A stretch of DNA of 23,229 bases from Trichomonas tenax (Eukaryota > Parabasalia > Trichomonadida > Trichomonadidae), in contig JALKBU010000825.1 of the NCBI GenBank assembly GCA_023091735.1, positions 1 to 23,229 on the forward strand, in the 5' to 3' direction. A program made the position numbers and the translations under genes. The notes under the pieces were generated by a model. It made no database searches. It was given only the letters and a program-made list of their open reading frames with translations, and was not told where the DNA came from. Below are positions 7,977 to 17,392 of the stretch, in pieces. The number at the start of each line of letters is the position of its first letter. Position 1 is the first letter of the stretch.

Positions 7977-8567
7977 ATGAGCAAAGAGAACAAACATGGA
8001 GTTCCACATTTCAAAATTGTGATGCTTGGAGACTCCGGCTGCGGCAAGACATTGCTCATAAACAGGTGGGTGAACAACACGTTCAATCAATTCAATCAGC
8101 CGACGATTGGAACATCACATTCGCGAAAGAGAGTGAAGCTTTCTGAAGGTCCTGTCGACCTCTTCGTGTGGGACACAGCCGGGCAAGAAGAGTTTCAGTC
8201 TCTGATGCCTCTTTACGTTCGAAATTCTTGTGTTATCATCGTAACTTGCAGCTTTGACAGCATCACGTCGTTTGAATCTATTCCAAAGTGGACAGAACTC
8301 ATAAATAGCGCATGCGATCCGTTACCTACACTAATATTAGCAGTGAATAAAAAAGATTTAATGCAAAACGCCTGTATGACGCTAGAAGAGATACATAATA
8401 AGTACAGCGATCAGTTTGCAAACATATTTCCGACATCAGCTTTGACTGGTGAAGGAGTTGAACCATTATTCACATCTGCAGCGTCAGAAGCACTTAATTT
8501 CGATAGAAAATATAATTCTGTTCAAGCAGTTGCATTATCAGAGAATTCTAGTCAAGCATGTTGTTAG
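7977..8567 (+). CDS. Rab-family small GTPase
   Basis: 196 residues, normal Rab length. P-loop GDSGCGKT (18-25), switch I threonine in QPTIGT (41-46), WDTAGQE (65-71) with the catalytic glutamine, NKKD (124-127) for guanine specificity, and TSAL (153-156) in place of the usual TSAK/ETSAK. It ends in Cys-Cys (195-196), the usual geranylgeranylation site for membrane attachment. Rab proteins switch between GDP and GTP forms and recruit tethers and motors to vesicles. The subfamily cannot be set by eye: the region after switch I (GTSHSRKRVKL) is not a standard Rab5, Rab7 or Rab11 signature. The gene for Vps11, a Rab-effector complex subunit, lies 6.2 kb downstream. The first half of the gene is richer in G+C than the second. 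Confidence 0.95.
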   Translation: MSKENKHGVPHFKIVMLGDSGCGKTLLINRWVNNTFNQFNQPTIGTSHSRKRVKLSEGPVDLFVWDTAGQEEFQSLMPLYVRNSCVIIVTCSFDSITSFESIPKWTELINSACDPLPTLILAVNKKDLMQNACMTLEEIHNKYSDQFANIFPTSALTGEGVEPLFTSAASEALNFDRKYNSVQAVALSENSSQACC

Positions 8568-9206
8568 TTTTTTATTTATAATTCATATTTCGTTAATTTA
8601 ATCGAATAATTTACCATTATTTGTCATAACACTATCTAATTATATTGCATGTTATTGATATTAAGCTTAATTCACCAAATTATTTTATTTGTATTTTCAT
8701 CTTCTGACTTTTATCTTTGATTGCACAATAAAATGATTCGAATTTCACTTGCGAATAATAACTCAAATGTAATTTTATTCATTGTGAGAATAAAAAAATC
8801 ATGAATATTACAAGGTGTCCAACTCTCGAAATCAGGCTATATTCTTAGTTATTGCATCCAATGCCTCTATACATTGAGGGAATATCCACTATAGTACTTG
8901 CAAAGGCTTTCATTAAATTTAACACGAGATAAGGTTTAACACTTCATCAAAAATTCATAAAATAAGTTTGCCATAATGTGCATTGAAGTACACATAAGAA
9001 ATATATGCTTATAATATACATTAAATGCAATGTAAACAACTCTAAATTCATATTCAAATAATATCTCTCTTTTTATTTTAGTAATCATATTTTTTGGGCC
9101 TTAAGCATCGAAAATTTGTTCTATGTGTATGCAAACAATTGAATTACAAATAAAGAGTTGAATAAAAAAAAACATTTCGAATCTAAATATATCCCCAAAA
9201 TACGAA

Positions 9207-9364
9207 ATGTCTCAAACAGCCGTCACAAAAAACACTGATTTGTCTGTAATGTGTGTCGAATTTATGTATTGGAATGAACTGTTGTCCAAATAACAAAATT
9301 TTGGTCGAATATGAGTTCGGTAGTGGAACAAAGTGTATGTAATCGGAGAGCAGCACCTAAATGA
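9207..9364 (+). other. Possible small broken gene
   Basis: An ATG at 9207 opens 28 codons (MSQTAVTKNTDLSVMCVEFM...) to a TAA at 9291-9293. The adjacent frame from 9287 continues for 25 more codons with protein-like composition to a TGA at 9362-9364. This could be a frameshifted small gene. No family is recognised and chance is not excluded. Confidence 0.25.
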
Positions 9365-9815
9365 ACTCTGACGATTAGTTATTAGGATTGGCTTTTAAAG
9401 TAAGGACAAAATCGAAGAAAGATTTATGAATTCTGTCACTTTTCTTCAAAGTTTTATCGCTGTTTTGATCTTGAATATATGTAGAGAACATATTATTAAT
9501 CCGTTCCTTCGATTTGGTTTTTTAAGAATTCAATATTCAAAGAGAAAAACAGAAAAAACATTTTTAAACAAAATTTTCCAAAAATTTGTTTATTTTATTC
9601 CTTATTGAAAAAACGTGCTTTCCCAGAATTATTTTTGCCTTATTTGCTGAAAATTATCTTACATATAAAATCTATAGCAGAAAAAGTCCGATCAAAACTC
9701 CGTTTCGTTTTGACACCCATCTTCACTTCTGGGTGTATATAGATTTATTACTATATGGGGATACTATTTTTCACATTTAGACAAAATAAGTCGCATTTTT
9801 AAACTAATATTTGAC

Positions 9816-9869
9816 ATTTTACATGGCAGAAAATTTCAATTTTTTCATATTTTACATGGCAGAAAATTT
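9816..9869. repeat. 21-bp direct repeat holding the shared element
   Basis: ATTTTACATGGCAGAAAATTT occurs at 9816-9836 and again at 9849-9869 with no mismatch, a 33-bp period. Each copy contains TTTTACATGGCA, the reverse complement of TGCCATGTAAAA, so the element is present twice in inverted orientation 153-198 bp upstream of the next gene. Confidence 0.75.
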
Positions 9870-10014
9870 TAAAAATTGAAGAATAAAAAGTCGATTTTAT
9901 TTGAAATATAAATGATACATAGCATGTAGATAATAAATATCAAAGAAAAAACAAAAAGAAAAATTCCCAAAGCGTTAATTATCGTTTCAAGCGTTTAATT
10001 TATATTATTACAAA

Positions 10015-12198
10015 ATGTCTCTCTCGCTTCCTCCTCTTCCACCGGAATCAGAAGCGTTTCGTGTGATTCAATACGAACTTCAGCAGCAACTTAACGCGGT
10101 CAGAGTTAAAATTATTGAAGCTTTCGATATAACATCTATTACACAGTCTCAGATTTTTGCTCAATTCTGCCAGAAAATCAACCCAATCAACGTCATTCAT
10201 GCGTTCATCCCGTTAAACGAGCTCGATCAGCCAATTTCAGATATCGCAGCGCGCGGAATTCGCGTAAATCCAAAGCGTGGACTTCGTTTCCGTGCTGATC
10301 ACGTCGTAATCGACAAGACAAAGAAAGTTGGCGAATGCATTCACTGCCTCATCGCTCTCGGAAACACACAAAATTACATGGACATGACAGCGGACTACGA
10401 AACCAAGGAATTCATCAAAGCTCCACCGACATGCGACAACCTCAACCCTGAATACAACTCTCTCTGCGTTTCAGCTGATAATCAATACGTTATTTTCAAC
10501 GCTGACCAAGTTAGAACACTGCAGTTCATTAGGTTCACTGCCGGCGACCTTTTGGAGAACGCACCAGAAATTAATGATATTTGCGATTTGTGCCAGAAAC
10601 AAAAATCCACAGTTTGGTGCGCAAACTGCAATGCACACTTATGCGAGGACTGCGACAGAGAGTCACATGAAGCCAACAGATTGCTTAAGTCACATCAGCG
10701 TATTCCTATGGAAGAAGCAAAGCCTATGATGGAAACATGCCCGTTCCATCCAGGCGTGAGAGTTGAGCACTTTTGCCCAACATGCCAGCTTCCTGTTTGC
10801 ATTGAGTGCAAGATGTCTGGATTCCACTCCAAGGGACCAGCAACATCGCACACATTGATTCCTCTTAAGGATGCATACGCAGCTGCAATTCGCACAGGAT
10901 ATAACGAATCAAAGGTTTACATTCGCCGTCGCCACATTTTGCGTGAAAAGATGCAGGACGCTGATCGCAGATACGCTGATATTATTGCAAACGCTAAATC
11001 ACTCGAAGCACGTATCATGAAGATCGCTCAGGAGGCCATTGCATCACTCCATGAACAAGTTGCTGAAAGAGCTTTGATCATTCAATCAACAAGAACAGAA
11101 TTGCAAAGAAAGTTAGATGAAGTCAATGCTAAGTCCAATTTCGTCAAAGAGCACCTAGAATATTCATCACCACTCTCCGTTATTCGTGCTTTATCCATCC
11201 ATGATAAGTTGATCAACGAACTTCGTCCAGATAACGATATGCCACGTCCTCTTGCTGTCGAAGGTGACTTAGCTCTCGCTGGCCTCTTGGAAGTCAAGCC
11301 AAAGCAGGAAACAATCATGCCAATGGGTGTCAGAAATCGCGATGTTTACTTCGATGAGCGCAATGTTAGAAATCTTGATTATCCATCAACAACATTCGAA
11401 GGACTTGGATCTTCAACATTCGATTCGACAACACAGTCAGGTGAAAACCGCAATGTTAGAAATCGTCAGATTCCACAAATGTCTGAATCATATCTTTCAA
11501 ATCAGCCACAGTCGACAACAGGAACATTCGATTCCACAGCATTCAACAACGTGAAGATAGACTTAGATCCAAGTGCCAAGTCACTCATCAGAATCATCAC
11601 ACTCACACAGATGGCATTGCGCCACGAACAGAAGCTCCAAGCGAAGGGTATCAAGCTCGGATTTATGCCATTCGAAGGCACGACAATCTTGCCAAGCGAA
11701 GAGATCGCTAGGAAACTTTACATGGCACTTCCATTCAAGACACAGCCAGCAACACATCTTCTTTATTCAACAGAACGCGATCCAAGAACAATTAGAGCAA
11801 TGCACGACTTGATTGATAATATCGGTATCACTGTTGTTCTTGTCAAGAAGGGAGGATATGTCTTCGGTGGCTTCGCAGCAACAAAGTGGAACTCCGATGG
11901 AGTCCCGTTCGGTGATAAGTCATCAAGCTTCCTCTTCTCCATCAATCGCGATATATTCATTCCATACAGACCAAATATCGATGATGCTTGCTACCTTTAT
12001 GCAACAAAGGATACGCTCACATTCGGTAAGTACGACTTAGTCCTTGCTGGAGACTTCAATATATGCACAGCTCAGATAGAGAAGTCGTATGGTATTGGAT
12101 TGAAGGAGGGATCTAAGGAAGCAAGACTTTTCTTCCTTCCAGAGAAGGAATTCGCTGCCGACTGCGTTGAAGTTTGGGGATTCTTCACTTCCGAGTAA
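10015..12198 (+). CDS. PARP-like fold + two B-boxes + coiled coil + TLDc protein
   Basis: 727 residues. Residues about 10-175 resemble the C-terminal catalytic region of poly/mono-ADP-ribosyltransferases: a helical VKIIEAFDI strand, INVIHAF at the position of LLWHG, GIRVNPKRGLRF at the position of the GIYF loop, CLIALGN, and NQYVIFNADQV at the position of NEYIVYDxxQV. The triad would be His62, Arg91 and Gln157 instead of His-Tyr-Glu, so activity is doubtful. Two full B-box zinc sites follow: Cys190-His227 (C6H2) and Cys242-His279 (CxxH...CxxC...CxxC...H...H). Then come a coiled coil (about 290-385) and a Ser/Thr/Gln-rich linker with repeated RNVRN and TFDST. Last is a TLDc domain (about 560-725: THLLYSTERD, GGYVFGGF, SSSFLFSI, CVEVWGF). 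B-boxes plus coiled coil usually drive oligomerisation; TLDc domains occur in oxidation-resistance and V-ATPase-regulating proteins. The B-box and TLDc calls are firm; the PARP-like call rests on pattern matching. Confidence 0.85.
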   Translation: MSLSLPPLPPESEAFRVIQYELQQQLNAVRVKIIEAFDITSITQSQIFAQFCQKINPINVIHAFIPLNELDQPISDIAARGIRVNPKRGLRFRADHVVIDKTKKVGECIHCLIALGNTQNYMDMTADYETKEFIKAPPTCDNLNPEYNSLCVSADNQYVIFNADQVRTLQFIRFTAGDLLENAPEINDICDLCQKQKSTVWCANCNAHLCEDCDRESHEANRLLKSHQRIPMEEAKPMMETCPFHPGVRVEHFCPTCQLPVCIECKMSGFHSKGPATSHTLIPLKDAYAAAIRTGYNESKVYIRRRHILREKMQDADRRYADIIANAKSLEARIMKIAQEAIASLHEQVAERALIIQSTRTELQRKLDEVNAKSNFVKEHLEYSSPLSVIRALSIHDKLINELRPDNDMPRPLAVEGDLALAGLLEVKPKQETIMPMGVRNRDVYFDERNVRNLDYPSTTFEGLGSSTFDSTTQSGENRNVRNRQIPQMSESYLSNQPQSTTGTFDSTAFNNVKIDLDPSAKSLIRIITLTQMALRHEQKLQAKGIKLGFMPFEGTTILPSEEIARKLYMALPFKTQPATHLLYSTERDPRTIRAMHDLIDNIGITVVLVKKGGYVFGGFAATKWNSDGVPFGDKSSSFLFSINRDIFIPYRPNIDDACYLYATKDTLTFGKYDLVLAGDFNICTAQIEKSYGIGLKEGSKEARLFFLPEKEFAADCVEVWGFFTSE

Positions 12199-12735
12199 TT
12201 TGATTTTTATATTTATTATTTTTAGATATATTTTTGTATACTACTAAGTTTATTTAAATAATTGGAACGTTATTAATTGCTTATTTAACGCCAAATCTCT
12301 GAATTATATTGCATTTCTTGAAGTGCGAGAAATGCGATTTTTAATATTTCATCAATATCTCAAGTTTAAAATTGCATAATATTTCTATAATAAAATTGAA
12401 AACATGAAGAGATCCTTTTAAACTAGTTTTTCTTCATTCAAATATTGCAAACATGATTAAAAATAGAGAAAGAGAGATTCTAAATACTTAAAATGAAACC
12501 TCTATGTCATAAATGTAATTCTGTACTTCCTATTCAGGATCTACTTGTTGATTTTAATCAAGAATAATGTAATAATGTCATTGATAATATATTTGAACGA
12601 AATGGTATCCTCATATAGTTGTAATGCATTGGCAAGATTATTTTGAGTTGAATTATAATGTATCAATGAAAAAGAAGCAACAATGATAAAATTGTCATGT
12701 AAAATATTGTTTTCTAACAAATAAAAGTCAAAAAA
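12199..12735. other. Spacer with tiny zinc-finger-like relic
   Basis: A+T rich. At 12493-12567 an ATG opens 24 codons starting MKPLCHKCNSVLP, with a CxxC pair. After the TAA the same frame continues in protein-like fashion (CNNVIDNIFERNG) for about 20 codons. This may be a relic of a gene, but it is short enough to be chance. The promoter element of the next gene is listed separately. Confidence 0.4.
12693..12704 (+). promoter_or_regulatory. Candidate promoter element TGTCATGTAAAA
   Basis: This matches the shared TGYCAYGTAAA element exactly and ends 31 bases before the ATG at 12736. The ATG itself is preceded by GTCAAAAAA, which is also the case for the Vps11 gene (GTCAAAAAT), hinting at a very short leader starting at the A of TCA. 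Confidence 0.55.
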
Positions 12736-14244
12736 ATGAATGAATCAGAGAAGCGAAGAATAAACACACAATCAGATCCTTGGATATCAAATAAACGTTC
12801 TTTACTTCCTTCAATTGGCTTTGCGGGACTTGACAACAGCATGAATCGAATTTTTCAAGATATTGAATCAGGGCTAAACTGGCAATGGATGGCACCAACT
12901 CTAGAATCGATATATATAGTCCCGAACGAAATGCAACTCGGTGTTCTATACAGAATGTACAATGCTTTAATATCTGGCGTAAATTTTATCTGGCCATCGC
13001 CAATTATCCAATGTTTCTGGAATCAGCCCAATGAAAGGCAACTGGAGATACTTCTGTATGTCCTTGAAGGAAGTTCTGACGAGGAATACCATAAAGGAAT
13101 GTTAATTCTCGACGAATTAACAAAAAAATCGCCAAATTCCGCTATTTTTCAGCGTCCAGGCGCTCTCTTTGAGACAGCACGCATACCTAATGTCAATCCA
13201 AACGCTCCTTTCTCCAGTCTCGCTGCAGCAATCTTGTTTAATGTTTTTGGATATTTCGATGAATTATACACAAATTACTTAAATGACGAAATATTAGAAC
13301 GATTAATCGACAAAACTTCGTCCAATTATTCTTTTGAAAGACTGATTTTCTTTGTAAAACAAAGAAATGAAGCAATTGAAAAAATTATCGAATTAGGAAT
13401 ATTAGAAAAAGCATTTTTAGCCCTTGATAACTCAAAAAGTTTTCATTATGCATTGGAATTGATGCAAGTATTACGTTATCATTCAACAGAAGAATTTATC
13501 ATAAAAATATTTAACAAAATTAAACCTTATATCGCGCAGCAAACAGAATTTACCGATAAATCAATTTCATTTATGATATCAATTATGCCTGATGCCGCTG
13601 AAATTTTACTAACATCACCAGAATTCGAATTAATGCTGCATAACTTACCAGAGTTTAACTATTTTTCGACTAGCTACGCTCTATCATTGATCGAAATGTT
13701 AATTACTGAAGAAACTGCTGAAGCATTTTATAAATATTCAATTCTCGATATATGCGCTTCAGTCATTGAGAAAAATATGGAGCAAAAACTTATAATTTTA
13801 TCATTGCATATCATTGCATTAATGATTTCTAATTATCAACCAACTTATGTTCAAGTATTAAATTCTCAACTTTCAGAAGTTATTTTGCAGTCTAAACTCC
13901 AAATGATTGGTGTACAGATGGCAGCTTCGAGAGTATTCATTGCTTTACTATCGAGAATTGCTGATTCAAGAGTTGTTTCTTTTCTAGAAGAAAATGATGC
14001 GATACAATTCATGTCGACACTCTTAAGTACAGATTATACGAATGATCACTTATTAATATTGAACGCTTTCGTTTCCATGGTTGAGTTGGATAATAGAGGA
14101 GAGTTCCCACTATCTGCAAAGCTCCACGAAGTCACAGAATCAATAGAATATAAAGACGCATTAAGTTCGATTGCAGGTCTTCAAAATGAATCTGAAGAAA
14201 AGAACCAAGCTGCTTCTCTTGCAGATATACTACTATCACAATGA
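12736..14244 (+). CDS. All-helical protein, possibly armadillo/HEAT-like
   Basis: 502 residues. The sequence is predicted by eye to be almost entirely alpha-helical, with many Leu/Ile-rich segments of 15-25 residues separated by short loops, for example EMQLGVLYRMYNALISG, HYALELMQVLRYHST, LIILSLHIIALMISN and MAASRVFIALLSRI. This is the look of an armadillo/HEAT-type solenoid used for protein binding. The N-terminus (about 1-40) is polar with basic residues; the C-terminus is acidic/polar. There are no signal peptide, zinc site or catalytic motifs. The N-terminal part resembles, only in style, the ARM-repeat proteins expanded in trichomonads. Partners are unknown. Codon use is more A/T-ended than that of the B-box gene upstream, which suggests lower expression. 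Confidence 0.75.
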   Translation: MNESEKRRINTQSDPWISNKRSLLPSIGFAGLDNSMNRIFQDIESGLNWQWMAPTLESIYIVPNEMQLGVLYRMYNALISGVNFIWPSPIIQCFWNQPNERQLEILLYVLEGSSDEEYHKGMLILDELTKKSPNSAIFQRPGALFETARIPNVNPNAPFSSLAAAILFNVFGYFDELYTNYLNDEILERLIDKTSSNYSFERLIFFVKQRNEAIEKIIELGILEKAFLALDNSKSFHYALELMQVLRYHSTEEFIIKIFNKIKPYIAQQTEFTDKSISFMISIMPDAAEILLTSPEFELMLHNLPEFNYFSTSYALSLIEMLITEETAEAFYKYSILDICASVIEKNMEQKLIILSLHIIALMISNYQPTYVQVLNSQLSEVILQSKLQMIGVQMAASRVFIALLSRIADSRVVSFLEENDAIQFMSTLLSTDYTNDHLLILNAFVSMVELDNRGEFPLSAKLHEVTESIEYKDALSSIAGLQNESEEKNQAASLADILLSQ

Positions 14245-14806
14245 TACCTTTTGTTTATAAATACTATTTGTTTATTATTCTTTTCATTAACGTCTTTTTT
14301 GCTATAATATATAAAAAATTATTTGATAAAATATATGACAATCCAAAATTAAATATGATATAAAAATATAGATACTAAAATATATTTTAATTGTCGTTTT
14401 AAAATCATGAAATATTGATGATTTCCAAACATTTTTGTGAAATTTTGAAAAAACTCAAATACAAATCCTATTTCTTTGCTAAAAGTTCTTTTTATATTTT
14501 AATGATGAAAATTCTTCAACATCTTATAAAACGATATGATTCATGTTGTAGATGTCTATTCGATAAAGAAGAAAAAAGATAACATAATATTTTCCTCTAA
14601 TAATAGGTATTATCATGTATTTATTCATTGCATATATAGAATAATATAACTAAATCACGTATATAACAAATAAATTGCTGTTATTGTTTAATTTCTTCAA
14701 GAAAATTAACAAATAATGTTTTTCGATCTGATCAGAAAATTTGTCACGTAAAGTTTGAAATACGACATTTTTATTTTGAAATCTGACAAGTAAAATCGTC
14801 AAAAAT
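14245..14806. other. Spacer with Vps11 promoter
   Basis: A+T-rich noncoding sequence. Only the promoter-like words at 14742-14753 and 14784-14795 are recognised. Confidence 0.55.
14742..14795 (+). promoter_or_regulatory. Candidate Vps11 promoter elements
   Basis: TGTCACGTAAAG at 14742-14753 and the looser TGACAAGTAAAA at 14784-14795 match the shared element, 53 and 11 bases before the ATG at 14807. Confidence 0.5.
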
Positions 14807-17392
14807 ATGCTTCTCACTCTAAAGTTCTTTGATAAGCAGTCAGACTGCGAATTGAAACTTGAGGAGCAAGCGATTTTGGCGTCATCTGGCTGCGGCTTCC
14901 TCTACACTATCGATAATACAGGAAAAATCTCGCAAATCGATCACAATAAACATATTATTCAAGAAGATACAACATTAGATCAAGCGACTTACATGAGGGC
15001 GGCCCAGATATCGCAGGATGTCCTTGTTGCGACTCCTTCTGGCAATAATTACCAAATTGTTTTAATGAATTCGACAAATTTCATTGAAGGAAGTCCAAAA
15101 CCAGGTCAGCCGTTTTATTTACAGATAAAGACCAAAGCCAACGATGCAACAAATCTCACAACTTCTTCTAATTTGACATATCTTGCATTTTCGAATTCTC
15201 TTAACGAAATTCATATTTATAAAGCGCCATACACGAACAGATCAAAACCATACCACTTTATCCAATGCTCAGATCAAATAACAAATCTTATGTTAACAGA
15301 ATCAGGAATTTTGTATTTCACGACAAATAAAGCAGTTTACGGTTATAACATCGCCATGAAACAACAACAGCAGTTGGAAAACGAAGGTGTTAAACCAGGT
15401 TTCGCTTTCCTTAATTCTGTTGATAATTTATTTTTAGTTCGCGAAAAACAAATCGTTTATTACAGCCCAAGCGGAAACAGAATCACGCATGAGCTCGAAT
15501 TAGCGCCAAGAAAAGTCGGTCCTGTTGGCAGATATTGCTATAGCTCTGCTGATGCACAAATTTCGACATCTTTCATTGTAATGGATCTCGAATACGGACT
15601 TCTCGTTAACAGCCAAAACATAGGAAGCTCAGTTTCATTCGTAGATTATCAATGGGGTTCTTTGATCACAATTACAAAATCAAATGTCATCAGAATGTAC
15701 CAAGAAATGAAGAACCAACCGAAAATCGATCTCCTCTGCAAGAACCTTCGCTTCGAAATGGCAATCAAGATGTCGAAATCATTCAATCTCGGAACATCAT
15801 CAGAAGCGATGATCAATCAATTATACGCTGATTATCTCTTCACACAGCATAACTACGATGCAGCAATCGATCACTACATCATGACAATAGGATATACTGA
15901 TCCTTCGCATGTTATTGCAAAGTTTGTTGAACCACATCATGCAGAACATTTGGCAAATTATTTGGTTAAATTGCCGAGAGAAATTATCACAAAACAACAC
16001 ACAACATTGTTATTCAACTGCTATACAAAGATCAGAGCAACAGGAAAACTCGATGAAATTGTTAAAAACTTCATTGATCAAGCGAAATCAAACAACGAAC
16101 CATCTTTCGATGTTGAAACAGCTGTTGATGTTCTCACAAGGAGCGGCTACAAACAACATGCGCTTAGTTTGGCACAAGCGTTCAAGTTCCATTCCCTTTA
16201 TTTGCAGCTGTTAGAGGAGGGAACTCCGGACTATGAAAAGATGCTCAATTATATGAAAGAAATTCCAGGAGAGCAAATTACCAGAAAATTAGTTCAATAT
16301 GGTGCTGAAATTATCGATAATTGCCAACATCTCAAAGAGAAGTTGATTGATTTCTGTGTTCTCGTATGCACTGCAGGAATAAAGAACGAAAGAAAGGAAG
16401 GAAACACAGTTGTTAAGCCGGAAGATTTGTCTTTTGTTTTCTTGAATGACGATAATTCTCACTTTGCTTTCCTTTACAAACTTTTGCAAAAGAACGCATC
16501 AATTCTTTCAGAGCAATGCTGGGATGTTTTAGTAGAAATGTGCCTTCGTGCAAATCCAGACAAAATCGTTGAAATTCTTTCACACAGCGCTGCAAAGTAT
16601 CACAACGAACAGGCATTGATTTTGATGAATTCTTTCAAAGTTAACACAGGCCGCGATTTATTGTTCGAGAAAATGAAGTTATACTCTTTGATATTGCAAG
16701 AAGCGGATCAATCAGATGTCTTAAACATCTGCAAGAAATTCGGAGATTATGATCAGAGTTTGTGGAGTGATGCTTTGGTGAAATTATCAATCGCACAGAA
16801 TACTGATCCACAGATATTAACAGATTTCGTCAAAGAAGTATCAGAACGCAAAGTTATTCCTTTCATGACAATCCTGAGGACTCTTCAAAGAAGTGGCAAT
16901 CACAAGTTTAAGACTGTGATGCCAATTGTTGCTACAATCTTCAAGCAAGAACAGGATTTGATCCTGCAGGCTTCAAAGAAATTGGCCGAAAGCGAGAAGA
17001 AGGAGCATGAAAATACAGCAATTATTGAGAGAATTTCAACCAAGAACTTCCAAGTTAAGAGAACAAGATGTGAGATTTGCGGTCAAGATATCGAATACAA
17101 AAGTCGTCACTTCTTCTGCGGTCACTCATATCATGAGAATTGTTTGGGCGACTCTACAGAGTTTTGCATTAAATGCAGAAATGAATACGAAGAAATCGTA
17201 TCTTCAAAGATCGAGAGAATGGAATCTGCAATGAAGCAAAATGTTGCAGATGACAATGGAAACGGTTTTTCATTCTTGTTGAATGAAATATCGAATTCAT
17301 TGTTCTCAACAATATCTGATGTAGCAGATGATACACAGGCGGAAAAGGCAATAGAAGGACCGAAGGAATTCCTTAGGAAACTCCAATATTAA
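14807..17392 (+). CDS. vps11: Vps11, HOPS/CORVET core subunit
   Basis: 861 residues, in the usual Vps11 range (about 900-1000). The first ~300 residues are beta-rich and contain FFDK near the start, fitting the N-terminal propeller. The middle is a long helical solenoid of the clathrin-repeat type. The RING-H2 domain lies at the C-terminus: Cys755-x2-Cys758, Cys771-x-His773, His776, Cys779, Cys787-x2-Cys790. The CGHSYHENCLGDSTEFCIKC stretch closely follows the Vps11/Pep5 pattern, which separates it from Vps18. Vps11 holds together the class C Vps core that tethers endosomal and lysosomal membranes under Rab control. The RING of Vps11/Vps18 pairs core subunits and may have ubiquitin-ligase activity. 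After the RING there is a 71-residue tail that could form an amphipathic helix. The Rab gene upstream is a plausible partner class, not a proven partner. Confidence 0.87.
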   Translation: MLLTLKFFDKQSDCELKLEEQAILASSGCGFLYTIDNTGKISQIDHNKHIIQEDTTLDQATYMRAAQISQDVLVATPSGNNYQIVLMNSTNFIEGSPKPGQPFYLQIKTKANDATNLTTSSNLTYLAFSNSLNEIHIYKAPYTNRSKPYHFIQCSDQITNLMLTESGILYFTTNKAVYGYNIAMKQQQQLENEGVKPGFAFLNSVDNLFLVREKQIVYYSPSGNRITHELELAPRKVGPVGRYCYSSADAQISTSFIVMDLEYGLLVNSQNIGSSVSFVDYQWGSLITITKSNVIRMYQEMKNQPKIDLLCKNLRFEMAIKMSKSFNLGTSSEAMINQLYADYLFTQHNYDAAIDHYIMTIGYTDPSHVIAKFVEPHHAEHLANYLVKLPREIITKQHTTLLFNCYTKIRATGKLDEIVKNFIDQAKSNNEPSFDVETAVDVLTRSGYKQHALSLAQAFKFHSLYLQLLEEGTPDYEKMLNYMKEIPGEQITRKLVQYGAEIIDNCQHLKEKLIDFCVLVCTAGIKNERKEGNTVVKPEDLSFVFLNDDNSHFAFLYKLLQKNASILSEQCWDVLVEMCLRANPDKIVEILSHSAAKYHNEQALILMNSFKVNTGRDLLFEKMKLYSLILQEADQSDVLNICKKFGDYDQSLWSDALVKLSIAQNTDPQILTDFVKEVSERKVIPFMTILRTLQRSGNHKFKTVMPIVATIFKQEQDLILQASKKLAESEKKEHENTAIIERISTKNFQVKRTRCEICGQDIEYKSRHFFCGHSYHENCLGDSTEFCIKCRNEYEEIVSSKIERMESAMKQNVADDNGNGFSFLLNEISNSLFSTISDVADDTQAEKAIEGPKEFLRKLQY

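Larger units (their letters stand above)
8568..10014. other. Spacer with weak relic and repeated promoter element
   Basis: Mostly A+T-rich noncoding DNA. It contains a weak coding-like stretch at 9207-9364, a TGTCACTTTTCT word at 9434-9445 and the duplicated element at 9816-9869. Two small frames (9426-9608 and 9586-9780) translate to Phe/Ile/Lys-rich sequence and are not accepted as genes. Confidence 0.55.

Noticed and set aside
9426..9780. Two small plus-strand frames of 60 and 64 codons
   Set aside because: Phe/Ile/Lys-rich translations typical of A+T-rich spacer, with the second lacking a normal start; chance frames are the simpler reading.
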